From Hyalangium ruber (GTDB lineage Bacteria > Myxococcota > Myxococcia > Myxococcales > Myxococcaceae): a stretch of 64,000 nucleotides of DNA. Location: NCBI RefSeq assembly GCF_034259325.1, contig NZ_JAXIVS010000024.1, forward strand, positions 37,132 through 101,131, in the 5' to 3' direction. The translations under genes were made by a program, and so were the position numbers. The notes beneath the pieces were generated by a model. It worked only from the letters and a program-made list of their open reading frames with translations. It made no database searches and was not told where the DNA came from. Below are positions 36,175 through 47,669 of this stretch, piece after piece. Every line of letters starts with the position of its first letter. Position 1 is the stretch's first letter.

Positions 36175-36677
36175 GCCTCCATGTCGCGTAGGTGGTCCCG
36201 GAGCCGCTCTTTCAGGCGTCCAATCCGGGTGGCCACATTGGTGGTGCTGATGCCGAGCACCTCGGCGATCTCGGCGTGGCTGTGGCCGTCCAGGTAGAGC
36301 ATCGCCAGGGCCTTGTTCAGGTCATCGAGTTGGGCAATGGAGCGGTAGAGGAGCTCGATCTCTTCCGTCGGCTCCGAGCCCGCCTCGCCGACGACCTGGA
36401 GCACCTCGTCGCCAGCGGCGGTGAGGTGCTGGTGCCGAGTGCTCTCGCGGCGCTGGAAGGAGATCGCCACGTTGAGGGCGATGCGGTACATCCAGGTCGA
36501 GAACGGGTACCGCGCGTCGTAGCGAGGGAATGACTTCCACAACTGGACGATGGTCTCCTGCACCAGGTCATCCTGGTCGGAGGCCGTGCGGCCGTAGGCT
36601 CTCGCCACCTTGTAAAGGATCCGTCGGTGGTCCTCTACGAGGGCGAGGAAGCGTTCTTGTGGGTCCAGTTCGGCCAT
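36171..36677 (-). CDS. ECF-type RNA polymerase sigma factor
   Basis: The 168-aa protein has sigma region 2 (about 18-82, DQDDLVQETIVQLWKSFPRY followed by FSTWMYRIALNVA) and region 4 (about 108-160) with a helix-turn-helix (GHSHAEIAEVLGISTTNVATRI). Regions 1 and 3 are missing, as in the extracytoplasmic function group. It directs RNA polymerase to stress- or signal-specific promoters. The membrane protein gene that follows is coupled to it and probably controls its activity. Confidence 0.9.
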   Translation of the reverse strand: MAELDPQERFLALVEDHRRILYKVARAYGRTASDQDDLVQETIVQLWKSFPRYDARYPFSTWMYRIALNVAISFQRRESTRHQHLTAAGDEVLQVVGEAGSEPTEEIELLYRSIAQLDDLNKALAMLYLDGHSHAEIAEVLGISTTNVATRIGRLKERLRDHLRDMEA

Positions 36678-36904
36678 CGCGATCCCGTGGGTGCCTCCAG
36701 CGCTTTCGGCGCCTGGGTAGCTCTCACCCCGTTATTCGCGGCAGGTCGACGGATATCACACGGGGTGTTTTTTTCTTCGCTTCCCTTGGCCAGAGGGGGC
36801 AGCGTACCGAGCGCCCGGAGGATGGACTCCCTCCTCGGGTCCTTGGTTCACGGGAGGCTCTCCCCGAATTTAACCTGTGCCCCTCTCACGAGGAGGGGTG
36901 ACCC

Positions 36905-38275
36905 ATGCTGCTACCGCGAGCAACCGCGCTGCTGATGGCACTGGTGGTCGGGTGCAATGGTACTTCGAGAATCGTTCACTCGGACACGGGCAAGGGTGGA
37001 AGCATCGTCATCCGCATTCCCCGCTCCAACCAGGCAGCGCCGGTGAAGTTGGAAGCAGATGAGTTCGCTCCTGCTTTTCGAGGCGTGGCTCGACAGGTGC
37101 GTCTGCTCGGTACTGCTCGAGAAACCGTGCGCAGGACGTTCCTGTTGGACACGCTCAGCCTCGATACGCTGAGCGGCGATTTCCTCTATCTGCCCCGAGA
37201 CAGGAAGCTGGTCCCCATGGGAGGGGGGGCTTCGCTGGAAGGGGCGCTGACCGCGGAGGAAGAGAAGCTGGCGGATGACTACAGGGGCTGGTGCTCTCGC
37301 GCACATGGCTTCGTGGGAGACTGTCTCGGGGGCGCACTGGTAGGTGGGCGCTACTTGGACCTGCAAGGCCGTTATGTCCTGGCACTGGCCCTCAGTAAGA
37401 GCCCCGTCATCTCCGAAATGCAGGCCGCGCTGGGGGAGATGGTCAGCTTCCAAGCGATCATGAGTGCGGCGCTATGGATGATCATGACCCTGCTGGTTCT
37501 GCTCGCGATACCAGAGCCGGTGACCAAGGGGCTGGCGGCCAGTCTGGCCGTGGTCCTGATTTTCTGGGTGGGGATCGAGACGCTCTACAACCTCGTGACG
37601 GGCTGGCTCGAATTGGCGCAAGAGGTGACGTCCGCCACCACCTTCGAGGAGCTCCGCGCGGCAGGCGAGAGGTACGGCAAGCGGATCGGACGCGATGCAG
37701 CGCGGGTTCTTGCCATGCTCGCGGTAGCCGCCATCGGCCAGACAGCTCAGGGATTCGCGGGGAAGGTGCAGACGCTGCCCGGCTCGGCACAGGTGGCCAC
37801 ACAGGCCGAAGCGCAGGCAGGCTTCTCGCTATCCGCGGCCGGGATGGTGGAGGAGGTGGCAGTGACGGCCGAGGGCTTCAGCATGACCTTGCCACCGGGC
37901 GTGGTGGCCATGGCGGCAGGGGCGGGTCGGGGCAATGACACCTGCATCGAAACGCACCACATCGCGACCATCTGCAACGACAAGTCTGCCTCGCGGGGTG
38001 GTCCGTGGACTCCCAGGTTCCGGGAGCTTTTCGCCAAAGCGGGAATGAAGCTGAACGACCCAGCGAACAGGCTGCCCGTTCAGGGACACAAAGGGCCACA
38101 CCCTGAGCGGTACCATCGAATCGTGTATGACCGTGTCGTCAGGGCGACGGCCACTTGCCGAAGCATCACGGAGTGTCGTGCGAAGCTGACGCAGACGCTC
38201 GAGAGACTGGCGCAGGAGATCGGCACGCCAGGGACAGAACTCAACCAACTCGTCACCCAGGGCAATCCACGATAG
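36905..38275 (+). CDS. Lipoprotein toxin with C-terminal AHH nuclease domain (SitA5/MXAN_0050-like)
   Basis: The 456-aa protein has a lipoprotein signal (LLMALVVGC, Cys17). A middle part contains two or three hydrophobic segments (about 185-235), and a C-terminal nuclease-like domain holds the AHH-family pattern: ETHHIATICND, then GHKGPHPERYHRIVYDRV. AHH nucleases belong to the HNH/Endo VII superfamily and are common in polymorphic toxins. In Myxococcus xanthus, lipoprotein SitA toxins are passed between kin cells by outer-membrane exchange, and MXAN_0050 is an AHH nuclease with immunity protein MXAN_0049. The next gene resembles that immunity protein. A GAGGAGGGG ribosome-binding site precedes the ATG. 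Confidence 0.8.
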   Translation: MLLPRATALLMALVVGCNGTSRIVHSDTGKGGSIVIRIPRSNQAAPVKLEADEFAPAFRGVARQVRLLGTARETVRRTFLLDTLSLDTLSGDFLYLPRDRKLVPMGGGASLEGALTAEEEKLADDYRGWCSRAHGFVGDCLGGALVGGRYLDLQGRYVLALALSKSPVISEMQAALGEMVSFQAIMSAALWMIMTLLVLLAIPEPVTKGLAASLAVVLIFWVGIETLYNLVTGWLELAQEVTSATTFEELRAAGERYGKRIGRDAARVLAMLAVAAIGQTAQGFAGKVQTLPGSAQVATQAEAQAGFSLSAAGMVEEVAVTAEGFSMTLPPGVVAMAAGAGRGNDTCIETHHIATICNDKSASRGGPWTPRFRELFAKAGMKLNDPANRLPVQGHKGPHPERYHRIVYDRVVRATATCRSITECRAKLTQTLERLAQEIGTPGTELNQLVTQGNPR

Positions 38276-38284
38276 AGGGGACTC

Positions 38285-38848
38285 ATGTCGCGGCGCTTCT
38301 ACAGACTCGTTGACGATGTCTACGTCCCGCGCCGGTGGCACCTCGCTACACCTCTCGATGGGCAAGGACACAAGGTGGACTGCTGGGACTTCACGAAAGG
38401 AGCAGCCGTGAAGTCCAAGGGTCGATTGCGTATACCCCTTGAGCATGCAGGCAGTTCGCTCGACTTCTCGGAGGCAGGGGTGATGGTCCCCGTTGTCCAC
38501 GTCAAGGCAGCGTCCGTGTTCACAGAGCGAGCTTCCTCGGACGTGCAGCTCCTCCCTGTGGACGTCGAGGGCCAGCCGGATCAGTACTTGGTCCTCGTGG
38601 CCACGCGATCGATCCGCTGTATCGACGAGAAAGCTTCCAAGGTGCAGCGCTGGAAGCCCGAAGACGGGCTCCCCGACATGGTCGGCAAGTACTACGCCGT
38701 GGATGACCTGCACATTGACGAGGCGAAGGTCGGGCCCGCCAAGGTGTTCCGCCCCGAGGGCTGGGAGGTTGCTCTTATCGTCTCTCGGGACATCAAGGAG
38801 GCGCTAGAGGCCATTAGCGCCACCGGGGTGAAGTTCGAGCAGGTATAG
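38285..38848 (+). CDS. Imm11-family immunity protein (MXAN_0049-like)
   Basis: The 187-aa cytosolic protein begins with FYRLVDDVYVPRRWHL, a pattern typical of the Imm11 (MXAN_0049) family. Later conserved-looking peptides are ATRSIRCIDEKASKV and GKYYAVDDLHID. It lies nine bases after the AHH-nuclease toxin on the same strand, the usual place for a cognate immunity gene. It should bind and inhibit that nuclease, which is inferred from family and position. Confidence 0.8.
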   Translation: MSRRFYRLVDDVYVPRRWHLATPLDGQGHKVDCWDFTKGAAVKSKGRLRIPLEHAGSSLDFSEAGVMVPVVHVKAASVFTERASSDVQLLPVDVEGQPDQYLVLVATRSIRCIDEKASKVQRWKPEDGLPDMVGKYYAVDDLHIDEAKVGPAKVFRPEGWEVALIVSRDIKEALEAISATGVKFEQV

Positions 38849-38859
38849 CCTGAAGGCTG

Positions 38860-39357
38860 TCAGGGGGTTGCCGTTCCGGTCGTGGCGCCCGCTCCGCTCC
38901 GGAGCAGCAGGGCAGCCCGCTTGATGGCGGACCGGATGCGGACATAGGTGCCGCACCGGCAGACGTTCTCGCTCATGGCCGCGTCGATGTCCGCGTCGGA
39001 CGGATTCGGGTGGGTCCGAAGCAGCGCGACCGCGGCCATGATCTGTCCCGGTTGGCAGAAGCCGCACTGGGCCACATCCTCGGTGATCCAAGCCTGCTGC
39101 ACCGGGTGCAGCCCCTCGCCGCCCAGTCCCTCGATGGTGGTCACCTGGTGACCCACCACGCCGTTCACGGGCTGGATGCAGGGGCGGAAGGCCTCGCCAT
39201 CGAGGTGGCTGGTGCAGGCGCCGCACACCCCTACCCCACAGCCATATTTGGGCCCCGTCACTCCCAGGATGTCGCGCAGCACCCACAGCAGAGGCAGATC
39301 CCCGGGCGCCTCCACCGACACCGTCTGACCATTGAGGGTGAATTGATAGGCCGGCAT
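38860..39357 (-). CDS. (2Fe-2S) iron-sulfur subunit of molybdenum hydroxylase (IorA-like)
   Basis: The 165-aa subunit has the plant-type ferredoxin cluster ligands ([16 protein letters not shown] plus a fourth Cys in RPCIQ). A C-terminal helical domain holds the second cluster (CGFCQPGQ and CRCGTYVRI). It passes electrons from the molybdenum centre to an acceptor. It starts two bases after the large subunit stop and resembles the alpha subunit of isoquinoline 1-oxidoreductase and aldehyde oxidoreductases of this class. No FAD subunit is encoded, so the acceptor is probably a cytochrome. Confidence 0.88.
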   Translation of the reverse strand: MPAYQFTLNGQTVSVEAPGDLPLLWVLRDILGVTGPKYGCGVGVCGACTSHLDGEAFRPCIQPVNGVVGHQVTTIEGLGGEGLHPVQQAWITEDVAQCGFCQPGQIMAAVALLRTHPNPSDADIDAAMSENVCRCGTYVRIRSAIKRAALLLRSGAGATTGTATP

Positions 39358-39359
39358 GG

Positions 39360-41510
39360 TCAGGCTCCTCCGTCGAGGATCGGGAAGCGGGTGGGCATGA
39401 TGCCTCGCGCACGGGCGATGGCGTTGGCCAGCGCCGCAGCCGCGCTGGGGTAACCGAGTTCCCCCACGCCACCGACGCGGTCATCCGACCGGACGAGGTG
39501 TACCTCGATCGTCTTGGGAGTGTGCTTCATCCGCAGCCACCGGTAGTCGGCGAAGCTGCCCTCGCGCACAGCCCCCGAGTCGATGTGGATTCCCGCGCTC
39601 AGGGTGGTGGACATCGCGTCCACGGCGGCGCCTTGGAGCTGGGCCTCGACGCTCTTGGGGTTGATCGGCAGGCCGACATCCGCCGCGATGACGACGCGCA
39701 GCACCTGGGGAACCTCTCCGGTGACATCCACCTCGACGAGGTGGGCGATGGCGCTGTCCCATTCCTCCAGGACGGCGACTCCCTGAGCGACACCGGGCGG
39801 CAGCGCCCTGCCCCACTGCCCCTCGAGCACGACCTTGTTCAGGACCGCCTTGAGCCGGTTCGACGTGAGCAGGGACCGCCTCAGCTCGACCGGATCGCGG
39901 TGGAGCTCCCGGGCCAATTGGTCGACGAAGATCTCATTGGCCACGCCCACCTGACTGGTGAACACGGACCGGAAAGAGGCGGTGGGAATCGGAAGCGGCA
40001 CCTCGCGCAACTCCTGCGACACGAGGCCGAACAGGTACGGTACATGCTGCGTGATCGCGAAGAACACCGCGCTGGTCACATCGGGCAGGTACTTCCCCGC
40101 CATCGCGGTGACGAGATCGCCAAAGCCGTGCGGGAACTCCACGGTGGGGATGGCGGCGCGGTGATGCCAGCCCAGGATCAATCCCCCCAGGCCGACATAG
40201 GCGAGGATCCGGTGGTGGCTGGCGGGCCGGTAGCGCCCATGGCGCATGTCATCGTTGCGCGTCCACATCAGCTTCACCGGCCGCCCGAGCGCTCGCGAGG
40301 CGAGAGCGGCTTCCACCGCGGCCTCGGGGAAGAACCTGCGGCCGAACCCACCCCCCGCGCGAACGACATGCACCTTGACCCGCTGCGGAGTGAGCGCCCA
40401 CCCGAGCGCCGCGGCCACCTCACGCTGTGCGAACTTCGGATCCTGGGCCCCCGACCAGACCTCCGCGCGGTCTCCCACCACGCTGGCGACGCAGCTCTGC
40501 GTCTCCATGGGAGCGTGGGCGAGATAGGGGAAGTCGAAGCGCCCTTCCAGCGTCTTGACCGTGAGTAGTGGAGGCAGCGGCCTGGAGCCAATGGCCTCAC
40601 GCAGCTGAGCCCGGATGTCCACGTCGGACAGATGGCTGGCGGGGCCCGGCGCCCAGGAGATCTGCAAGGCCTCGCGAGCCGCGAAGGCCTGCGCGAAGTT
40701 CTGTGCGGCCACCGCGATGCCCGTGGGCAGGGGCGCCACCCCCAGCACGCCCGGCATCGCCAGCGCCGCCGAGGCATCGAAGGACTGGACCGATCCCCGA
40801 ATCGTGGGAGGCCGCGCCAACACCACCGGCACCGCGCCGGGGATGTCGAGATCCAGGGTGTAGTTCGCCGCGCCGGTGACGATGTCCCGGGCATCGAGGC
40901 GGCCCGTGGGCTGCCCGACCACCGTGTACTCGCTCGGATCCTTCGGCAGCGGAAGCACCTCGGGAAGCAACACGCGCGCGGCTTCCTCCGCCAGCTCCCC
41001 ATAGCTGGCACGGCGACCATCGGGAGCGATCACCTCGCCGTTGGCGGTGGTCAGGGTGAGCGCCAGCACGCGCCAGCGGTGCGCGGCGGCGGTGACCAGC
41101 CGCGCACGGGCCTCCGCGGCAGCGGCACGCAGCGGGCCAGCCAGGTAGCGCATCGTCGACGACAGCCCGGTGAGCTGGATGAGCCAGCGCGAATCCGCAT
41201 CGGCGGGGCGCACGTCCACCGAGCCGAGGTCCGTGTCGAGCTCCTCGGCGACGAGCATGGCCACACCCGTGGTGATGCCCTGACCCATCTCGGTGCGAGG
41301 CAAGGTGGTGAGGACCCGACCATCACTTTGGAGGGCGATGTAGAGGTTGAACGCCCTCTCCTCGGACGACGTCGCCGCCTCCGCGGAAGGAACGTCGAGC
41401 CCCAATCGCGCCGCGACCACCAACGTGGGCGAAGCCACGACCCACGTGAGGAAGCGGCGGCGGTCGAGTCCCCCCGAAGCGGCTGTATCCGGTTTCAGCG
41501 AGTCAGCCAT
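39360..41510 (-). CDS. Molybdopterin-binding large subunit, xanthine dehydrogenase family (IorB-like), Tat-exported
   Basis: The 716-aa catalytic subunit carries a twin-arginine signal ([17 protein letters not shown]), so the folded enzyme is exported to the periplasm, probably with the small subunit. Two aldehyde oxidase/xanthine dehydrogenase molybdenum domains follow. They include [16 protein letters not shown], the [14 protein letters not shown] stretch, the [18 protein letters not shown] loop and [18 protein letters not shown] near the C-terminus, where the Glu of GVGE is the expected catalytic base. It hydroxylates an aldehyde or N-heterocycle with water-derived oxygen. The substrate is not known. 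The gene precedes the iron-sulfur subunit. Confidence 0.88.
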   Translation of the reverse strand: MADSLKPDTAASGGLDRRRFLTWVVASPTLVVAARLGLDVPSAEAATSSEERAFNLYIALQSDGRVLTTLPRTEMGQGITTGVAMLVAEELDTDLGSVDVRPADADSRWLIQLTGLSSTMRYLAGPLRAAAAEARARLVTAAAHRWRVLALTLTTANGEVIAPDGRRASYGELAEEAARVLLPEVLPLPKDPSEYTVVGQPTGRLDARDIVTGAANYTLDLDIPGAVPVVLARPPTIRGSVQSFDASAALAMPGVLGVAPLPTGIAVAAQNFAQAFAAREALQISWAPGPASHLSDVDIRAQLREAIGSRPLPPLLTVKTLEGRFDFPYLAHAPMETQSCVASVVGDRAEVWSGAQDPKFAQREVAAALGWALTPQRVKVHVVRAGGGFGRRFFPEAAVEAALASRALGRPVKLMWTRNDDMRHGRYRPASHHRILAYVGLGGLILGWHHRAAIPTVEFPHGFGDLVTAMAGKYLPDVTSAVFFAITQHVPYLFGLVSQELREVPLPIPTASFRSVFTSQVGVANEIFVDQLARELHRDPVELRRSLLTSNRLKAVLNKVVLEGQWGRALPPGVAQGVAVLEEWDSAIAHLVEVDVTGEVPQVLRVVIAADVGLPINPKSVEAQLQGAAVDAMSTTLSAGIHIDSGAVREGSFADYRWLRMKHTPKTIEVHLVRSDDRVGGVGELGYPSAAAALANAIARARGIMPTRFPILDGGA

Positions 41511-41554
41511 CCGGGGGGCTGCCCGGGTACCTCTCCTATACGCACTCCGGAGGA

Positions 41555-42544
41555 ATGCAGGCCGCGGGGAACATCCTCGCCGTCTCGCTGGAGACCAGCA
41601 GCACCGGGCAGAACGGTCAGGTCGTCTTCTACGACATGAGCAACCCCGGAACCCCCGTTCTCCTGCCCCCGAGACGCATGGGGAACACGGCGGCGGCGGG
41701 GACGGCCTCGCTGGCGAAGCTCTCGGACGGCGCGTTCCTGCTCATCCTCGGACAGACCGATGCCAACAACCTGGAGTTCTATCGCTCCAGCTCCGGAGAT
41801 CTCACCCAGTCCACGACGAGCTTCGACCCGGTGGACCTGTGGAACGAGGGCGAGCTGCGCTCCACGATCGGTGACTGGGAGTTCGGCAACTACCAGAACC
41901 TCAACCTGATCACGCAGTGCGACGGCTCGCTCTTCCTGGCGGGGACGCACCGCAACTCGGCCACCAGCCAGGACTGGATCGACCTGTACCGGCTCACCGA
42001 CGAGTCCGGCCAGATGGTCATCACCAAGGTGGCCAAGAAGCACCTCTTCTGCAGCTACCCCTCGCCGGGGGGCAGCTCGGGCCAGAACACCCACTGCAAC
42101 CTGGACGCCGCGGGCGGCGTGTACGTGGACCCCTCCGGCCAGCTCCTGGTCTATGGGACGGAGCACGACAACGACGGACCGGGCGCCTCGGTGAAGATGA
42201 TGGAGTTCCGCTCCATCTTCCCCAACCCCAGTTGCGGCAGCTCGATCAATGAGGCCTTCGTCGAGCTCTATGACGACTCGGACTTCAGCGATCGCGGGCT
42301 GATGATCGACTACCGGGACGTCTCGCTCGAGCGCTACAACGACTTCCGGAACGTGGAGGGCTTCGGCGACAAGACGTCGTCGGTGCGCTGGTGCCTGCCC
42401 TTCGGCTGGCGCGTCCGCCTCTACGAGAACGACTCGTACGGCGGCAGCTACAAGGAGCTGAACGGCTCGGGCTCCTTGAACCTCCACTCGGTGGGCTTCG
42501 GCGACAAGACCTCCTCCGTGCGCTTCGTCTACCTGGGCTACTGA
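41555..42544 (+). CDS. Beta/gamma-crystallin-fold protein, probably 5'-truncated
   Basis: The 329-aa product has an N-terminal beta-rich part (about 1-225) and two beta/gamma-crystallin-like Greek-key repeats at the end. The repeats are VELYDDSDFSDRG...EGFGDKTSSVRW and VRLYENDSYGGS...VGFGDKTSSVRF. There is no signal peptide at the ATG, and the only ribosome-binding-like GGAGG is two bases from it, too close. The frame stays open upstream to 41450 and reads YLSYTHSGG directly before the ATG, which looks like real protein. The true N-terminus therefore appears lost, probably where the molybdenum hydroxylase genes abut. The remnant may not be functional. Confidence 0.6.
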   Translation: MQAAGNILAVSLETSSTGQNGQVVFYDMSNPGTPVLLPPRRMGNTAAAGTASLAKLSDGAFLLILGQTDANNLEFYRSSSGDLTQSTTSFDPVDLWNEGELRSTIGDWEFGNYQNLNLITQCDGSLFLAGTHRNSATSQDWIDLYRLTDESGQMVITKVAKKHLFCSYPSPGGSSGQNTHCNLDAAGGVYVDPSGQLLVYGTEHDNDGPGASVKMMEFRSIFPNPSCGSSINEAFVELYDDSDFSDRGLMIDYRDVSLERYNDFRNVEGFGDKTSSVRWCLPFGWRVRLYENDSYGGSYKELNGSGSLNLHSVGFGDKTSSVRFVYLGY

Positions 42545-43218
42545 TTCAACCGGATGAGCTGGGTGCGGCTCATGGCGCGCATGTCATCGGCAATGCCGGA
42601 GATTTCATCCATCGCCCGGCTGGCCTCGGTGTCCGAGCCCTTGGCGTTCGCGTCCTCGGGGGTGGCGCGCAGCCGCTCGCTGCGCTGGGCGATGAACTTG
42701 AGGATGTAGGCGCGCTCGGCCCCGGCATCCGCCCGAGCCTCGTTGAGCCCATGCGCGCCTCCCTGCCCTGCCCGGGACAGCAGGGTCTTCGCCTGCTCGA
42801 ACTGCGCCTGCGGCATGTGCGTCAGCGTCTGAGCGGCCAGCTCCGCCTGAGCTGGCACCAGGATGCCCTCGTGCCCTGTGAGCGTCGTGGCGCGCGGATC
42901 CGCCACGCCCTTGGTCAACGCATGACGGATCTCCGGAGGCAGCCGCTGGGTGGCCCGAGGGCTCTCCTGGGACATGTCGAGCACGCGAGCATAGGTGTCG
43001 ACGGCCTGCTTCGCGTTGGGGCTCTCCAGCACGTGCTGAAGCAGGAGGAGCTCACGCTGAAGGTCGGCACCGCTCAGGCTCTTGAGGTGCGCGGCGATGC
43101 GCGCGCGTTTCGCATCGGGCACTCCGGTCCGACGAAGGGCGGCCTCGATCTGGACGAGGGGTTGCGACGCGGGGCTCGCAGGGCGTGGGCCTTTGGGTGT
43201 CTCGAAGCCATCGGCCAT
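42538..43218 (-). CDS. Hypothetical helical protein
   Basis: The 226-aa product is mostly helical and soluble, with no signal peptide. It has Leu/Ala-rich stretches (LSGADLQRELLLLQHVL, EGILVPAQAELAAQTLTHMP) and a charged C-terminus. No domain is recognised. An AAGGAG sequence at good spacing supports the ATG at 43218. It converges with the crystallin-fold gene, overlapping its stop by a few bases. Confidence 0.5.
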   Translation of the reverse strand: MADGFETPKGPRPASPASQPLVQIEAALRRTGVPDAKRARIAAHLKSLSGADLQRELLLLQHVLESPNAKQAVDTYARVLDMSQESPRATQRLPPEIRHALTKGVADPRATTLTGHEGILVPAQAELAAQTLTHMPQAQFEQAKTLLSRAGQGGAHGLNEARADAGAERAYILKFIAQRSERLRATPEDANAKGSDTEASRAMDEISGIADDMRAMSRTQLIRLNQ

Positions 43219-43392
43219 GCCGGGGACTCCTTGGGATGAGCGTTCTTCGGCCCCCAGCCTAGCCTACTTCCTTACTGAGCACGTCAATTCAACAAAGTGC
43301 CTATTGGCGAGAGTGCTGGACGACTCGTAAAAGACAGTGCCTGCATTGAATTCACCCGCGGTGTTCACCTCATGAAAGGGATTGAGGCAACC
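43219..43392. promoter_or_regulatory. Intergenic region with an element shared with the kinase promoter region
   Basis: This 174-base gap lies between divergent genes. It is AT-richer than its surroundings and contains CAATTCAACAAAGTGCCTAT at 43285-43304. A similar sequence, CCATTCAACACAAAGCCTAT, lies at 47586-47605 upstream of the Ser/Thr kinase gene. The shared ATTCAACA and GCCTAT blocks could be a promoter or operator element. Two cases are too few to be sure. Confidence 0.3.
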
Positions 43393-44580
43393 ATGACCGA
43401 GCCTACAACCACACTGCCGCAAGCCCCCGCGAGCCCGGACTGTTATCACCCGCCCGCGTCCATGCTCGAGGGCAAGAAGCATGGAGACGTGATCTGGTCT
43501 CGCCCGCTGGACAAAGACAGCCTGGCCGCCCTCTCCTCCGCCCGGGTGAACGAACTCGTGGTGTATGTCTCGGAGAGCGTTCACGGAAAGCCCATCGCTG
43601 TCTCTGGCATCATCGCCCTGCCCAAGAAGGCCGCCCCCACCAATGGCTACCCGGTCATCAGCTGGGCGCACGGCACCGTGGGCAGCGCTGACACCGCCGC
43701 GCCTTCCCGCGACGTCCAGGGCGCCGCGGCGCACCCCTACAATGCCTTCCCTCATATCCTGCTCAACAAGTTCCTGGATCGGGGCTGGGCCGTGCTCATG
43801 ACCGACTACGAGGGGCTCGGCACGGAGGGCCCGCACCCCTACCTGCTTGGCAAATCCGAGGCCCGCGGCATCCTCGACATCGTGCTCGCCGCGCGCCAGC
43901 TCCACCCGGAGCTCTCCGACCAGTTCGCCATCGTCGGTCACTCCCAGGGCGGTCAAGCGGCGCTGTTCGGCGCCCACTACGCCCCGGACTGGACACCCGA
44001 GCTCACCCTGCGCGCCGTGGCGGCGCTGGCCCCTGCCTCGGCGGTCGGAGCCCTCGTCGATCTCGCCTGCGTGGAGACAGAACCCGAGGGCGGCAACGCC
44101 TTCGTTGCCCTCTTCATCACCGGAGCCCTCGCGGGAGACCCGAGCATCAAACTGGAAGAGGTGCTGACGCCCGATGCCCTCGAGCGCTTCGCCCATGTCG
44201 AGAAGCGGGCCCGTGTCGAGCTGAGCCAGACAGACTCCTGGGGCGGGCTGGCGGGGACCAACCTCCTCCGGCCGGAGGCGAGCGCGAGCAAGGATGCCCT
44301 GTACAAGCAGTTCGAGGCCATGCACCCGAACCTCGTCATCAAGGTGCCGATCCGAATCTCTCAGGCCATCGCGGACAAGCGCGTGAACGCCGCCCTCACG
44401 AGCATCCTCGAGCAACAACTCAAGACAACGAACGGAAAAGAAAACGTGCTGTATCGGCCGTATCTCAGGGTCGCGCCGACCCACGATCCCGAAGAGCTCG
44501 GATTCCACTTTGGCCTGATCGACACGGACTCGGACGAGGTGACGGACTGGCTCGCCGGATTCCTCCCGAAGGTCGAATAA
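43393..44580 (+). CDS. Alpha/beta hydrolase, secretory-lipase (LIP)-like
   Basis: The 395-aa protein has the nucleophile elbow GHSQGG (Ser184) and the preceding WAHGTVGSAD segment, which forms the oxyanion region. The YEGLGTEGPHPYL block is typical of the secretory lipase family (LIP) and related bacterial hydrolases. The C-terminal DPEELGFHFG probably holds the catalytic His. No signal peptide is obvious at the chosen ATG, which has GAGG seven bases upstream; longer starts at 43297 and 43372 are less well supported. It is likely an esterase or lipase. A strong hairpin follows the stop. Confidence 0.75.
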   Translation: MTEPTTTLPQAPASPDCYHPPASMLEGKKHGDVIWSRPLDKDSLAALSSARVNELVVYVSESVHGKPIAVSGIIALPKKAAPTNGYPVISWAHGTVGSADTAAPSRDVQGAAAHPYNAFPHILLNKFLDRGWAVLMTDYEGLGTEGPHPYLLGKSEARGILDIVLAARQLHPELSDQFAIVGHSQGGQAALFGAHYAPDWTPELTLRAVAALAPASAVGALVDLACVETEPEGGNAFVALFITGALAGDPSIKLEEVLTPDALERFAHVEKRARVELSQTDSWGGLAGTNLLRPEASASKDALYKQFEAMHPNLVIKVPIRISQAIADKRVNAALTSILEQQLKTTNGKENVLYRPYLRVAPTHDPEELGFHFGLIDTDSDEVTDWLAGFLPKVE

Positions 44581-44590
44581 AGCTCCAGCC

Positions 44591-44620
44591 CCCGCCTCCG
44601 CTCCTTTGCGCGGAGGCGGG
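44591..44620 (+). terminator. Probable terminator hairpin after hydrolase gene
   Basis: An 11-bp perfect GC stem (44591-44601 with 44610-44620) encloses an 8-base loop, starting 10 bases after the hydrolase stop codon. It lacks a strict T-run, having only CCCTCTC after the stem. It may end transcription or stabilise the 3' end. Confidence 0.55.
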
Positions 44621-44667
44621 ATCCCTCTCACCAAGCCATGCCCTCAGCGAGTATCATTCCCTTCGGC

Positions 44668-46860
<2,193 letters not shown>

Positions 46861-46909
46861 ACTCCTTGTGTTAGACTGACGCACGGGGAGAGCAAACCAA
46901 AACCACACC

Positions 46910-47539
46910 GTGCCCAGCCCTTCGAGCCAAGAGCGTCCCACGGTGTTCGTCGTGGACGATGATCCCTCGGTGCTGCGCAGCCTCTCGCGCATGTTCGAGC
47001 TGGAGGGATTCGCGGTGGAGAGCTTCGCCCACCCGAGGCAGATGCTGGAGCGTGGGCCCGGGCGTCGCCCGGGGTGCGTGGTCATGGACCTGCGCATGCC
47101 CGAGTTGAACGGGCTGGAGCTTCAGGCGGAGCTGCGGCAGGCGGGGTGGAAGCATCCCATCATCTTCATCAGTGGCCACGGAGACGTACCGGCGGCGGTG
47201 ACGGCCATGAAGGCCGGAGCCGTGGACTTCCTCCTCAAGCCTGTCGGCACTGCGGAGCTGCTGGCGGCGGTGGGGCGCGCGCTGGCGTGGGAGCAGGCGG
47301 CGAGGGACTCCGAGCAAGAACTCGAGACGCTTCGAGCCCGCTTCTCCTCGCTGACACCTCGCGAGTGGCAGGTCTGCCGAGGGGTGTCGCGGGGAATGCT
47401 CAACAAGCAGATCGCCGCCGAGCTGGGCACGGCCGAGCAGACCGTACGCCTGCAGCGCAGCCGCGTCATGGAGAAGCTGGCGGTGGATTCCGTCGCGGAG
47501 CTTGTGCGCTTGGTGGAGCGCCTGGACACACAGCCCTGA
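46910..47539 (+). CDS. FixJ-family response regulator (receiver plus LuxR-type HTH)
   Basis: The 209-aa regulator has a receiver domain (residues 11-128) with acidic residues 16-18, phospho-acceptor Asp60 (CVVMDLRMPE) and Lys in FLLKPV. A LuxR/GerE-type helix-turn-helix domain occupies about 145-205 (LTPREWQVCRGVSRGMLNKQIAAELG). The short linker and the HGDVPAAVTAMKAGAVDF peptide place it in the FixJ/NodW group. It is the likely partner of the kinase encoded just upstream. The start is GTG. Confidence 0.9.
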   Translation: MPSPSSQERPTVFVVDDDPSVLRSLSRMFELEGFAVESFAHPRQMLERGPGRRPGCVVMDLRMPELNGLELQAELRQAGWKHPIIFISGHGDVPAAVTAMKAGAVDFLLKPVGTAELLAAVGRALAWEQAARDSEQELETLRARFSSLTPREWQVCRGVSRGMLNKQIAAELGTAEQTVRLQRSRVMEKLAVDSVAELVRLVERLDTQP

Positions 47540-47669
47540 CGGTCCGCAGAACTTCGAAATCTTAGCAAATCTCCACAATCCGCATCCATTCAACACAAAG
47601 CCTATAGTTTCACTCTGAGTTCATGACTACTTAAGCCCTGCCCCTCACCGCTTCTCGGGATGACTGTCC

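Noticed and set aside
36725..36774. Terminator CACCCCGT...ACGGGGTG followed by seven T
   Set aside because: The stem is only 8 bp and the loop is 27 bases. No plus-strand gene ends just upstream. It could be an operator, but the evidence is weak.
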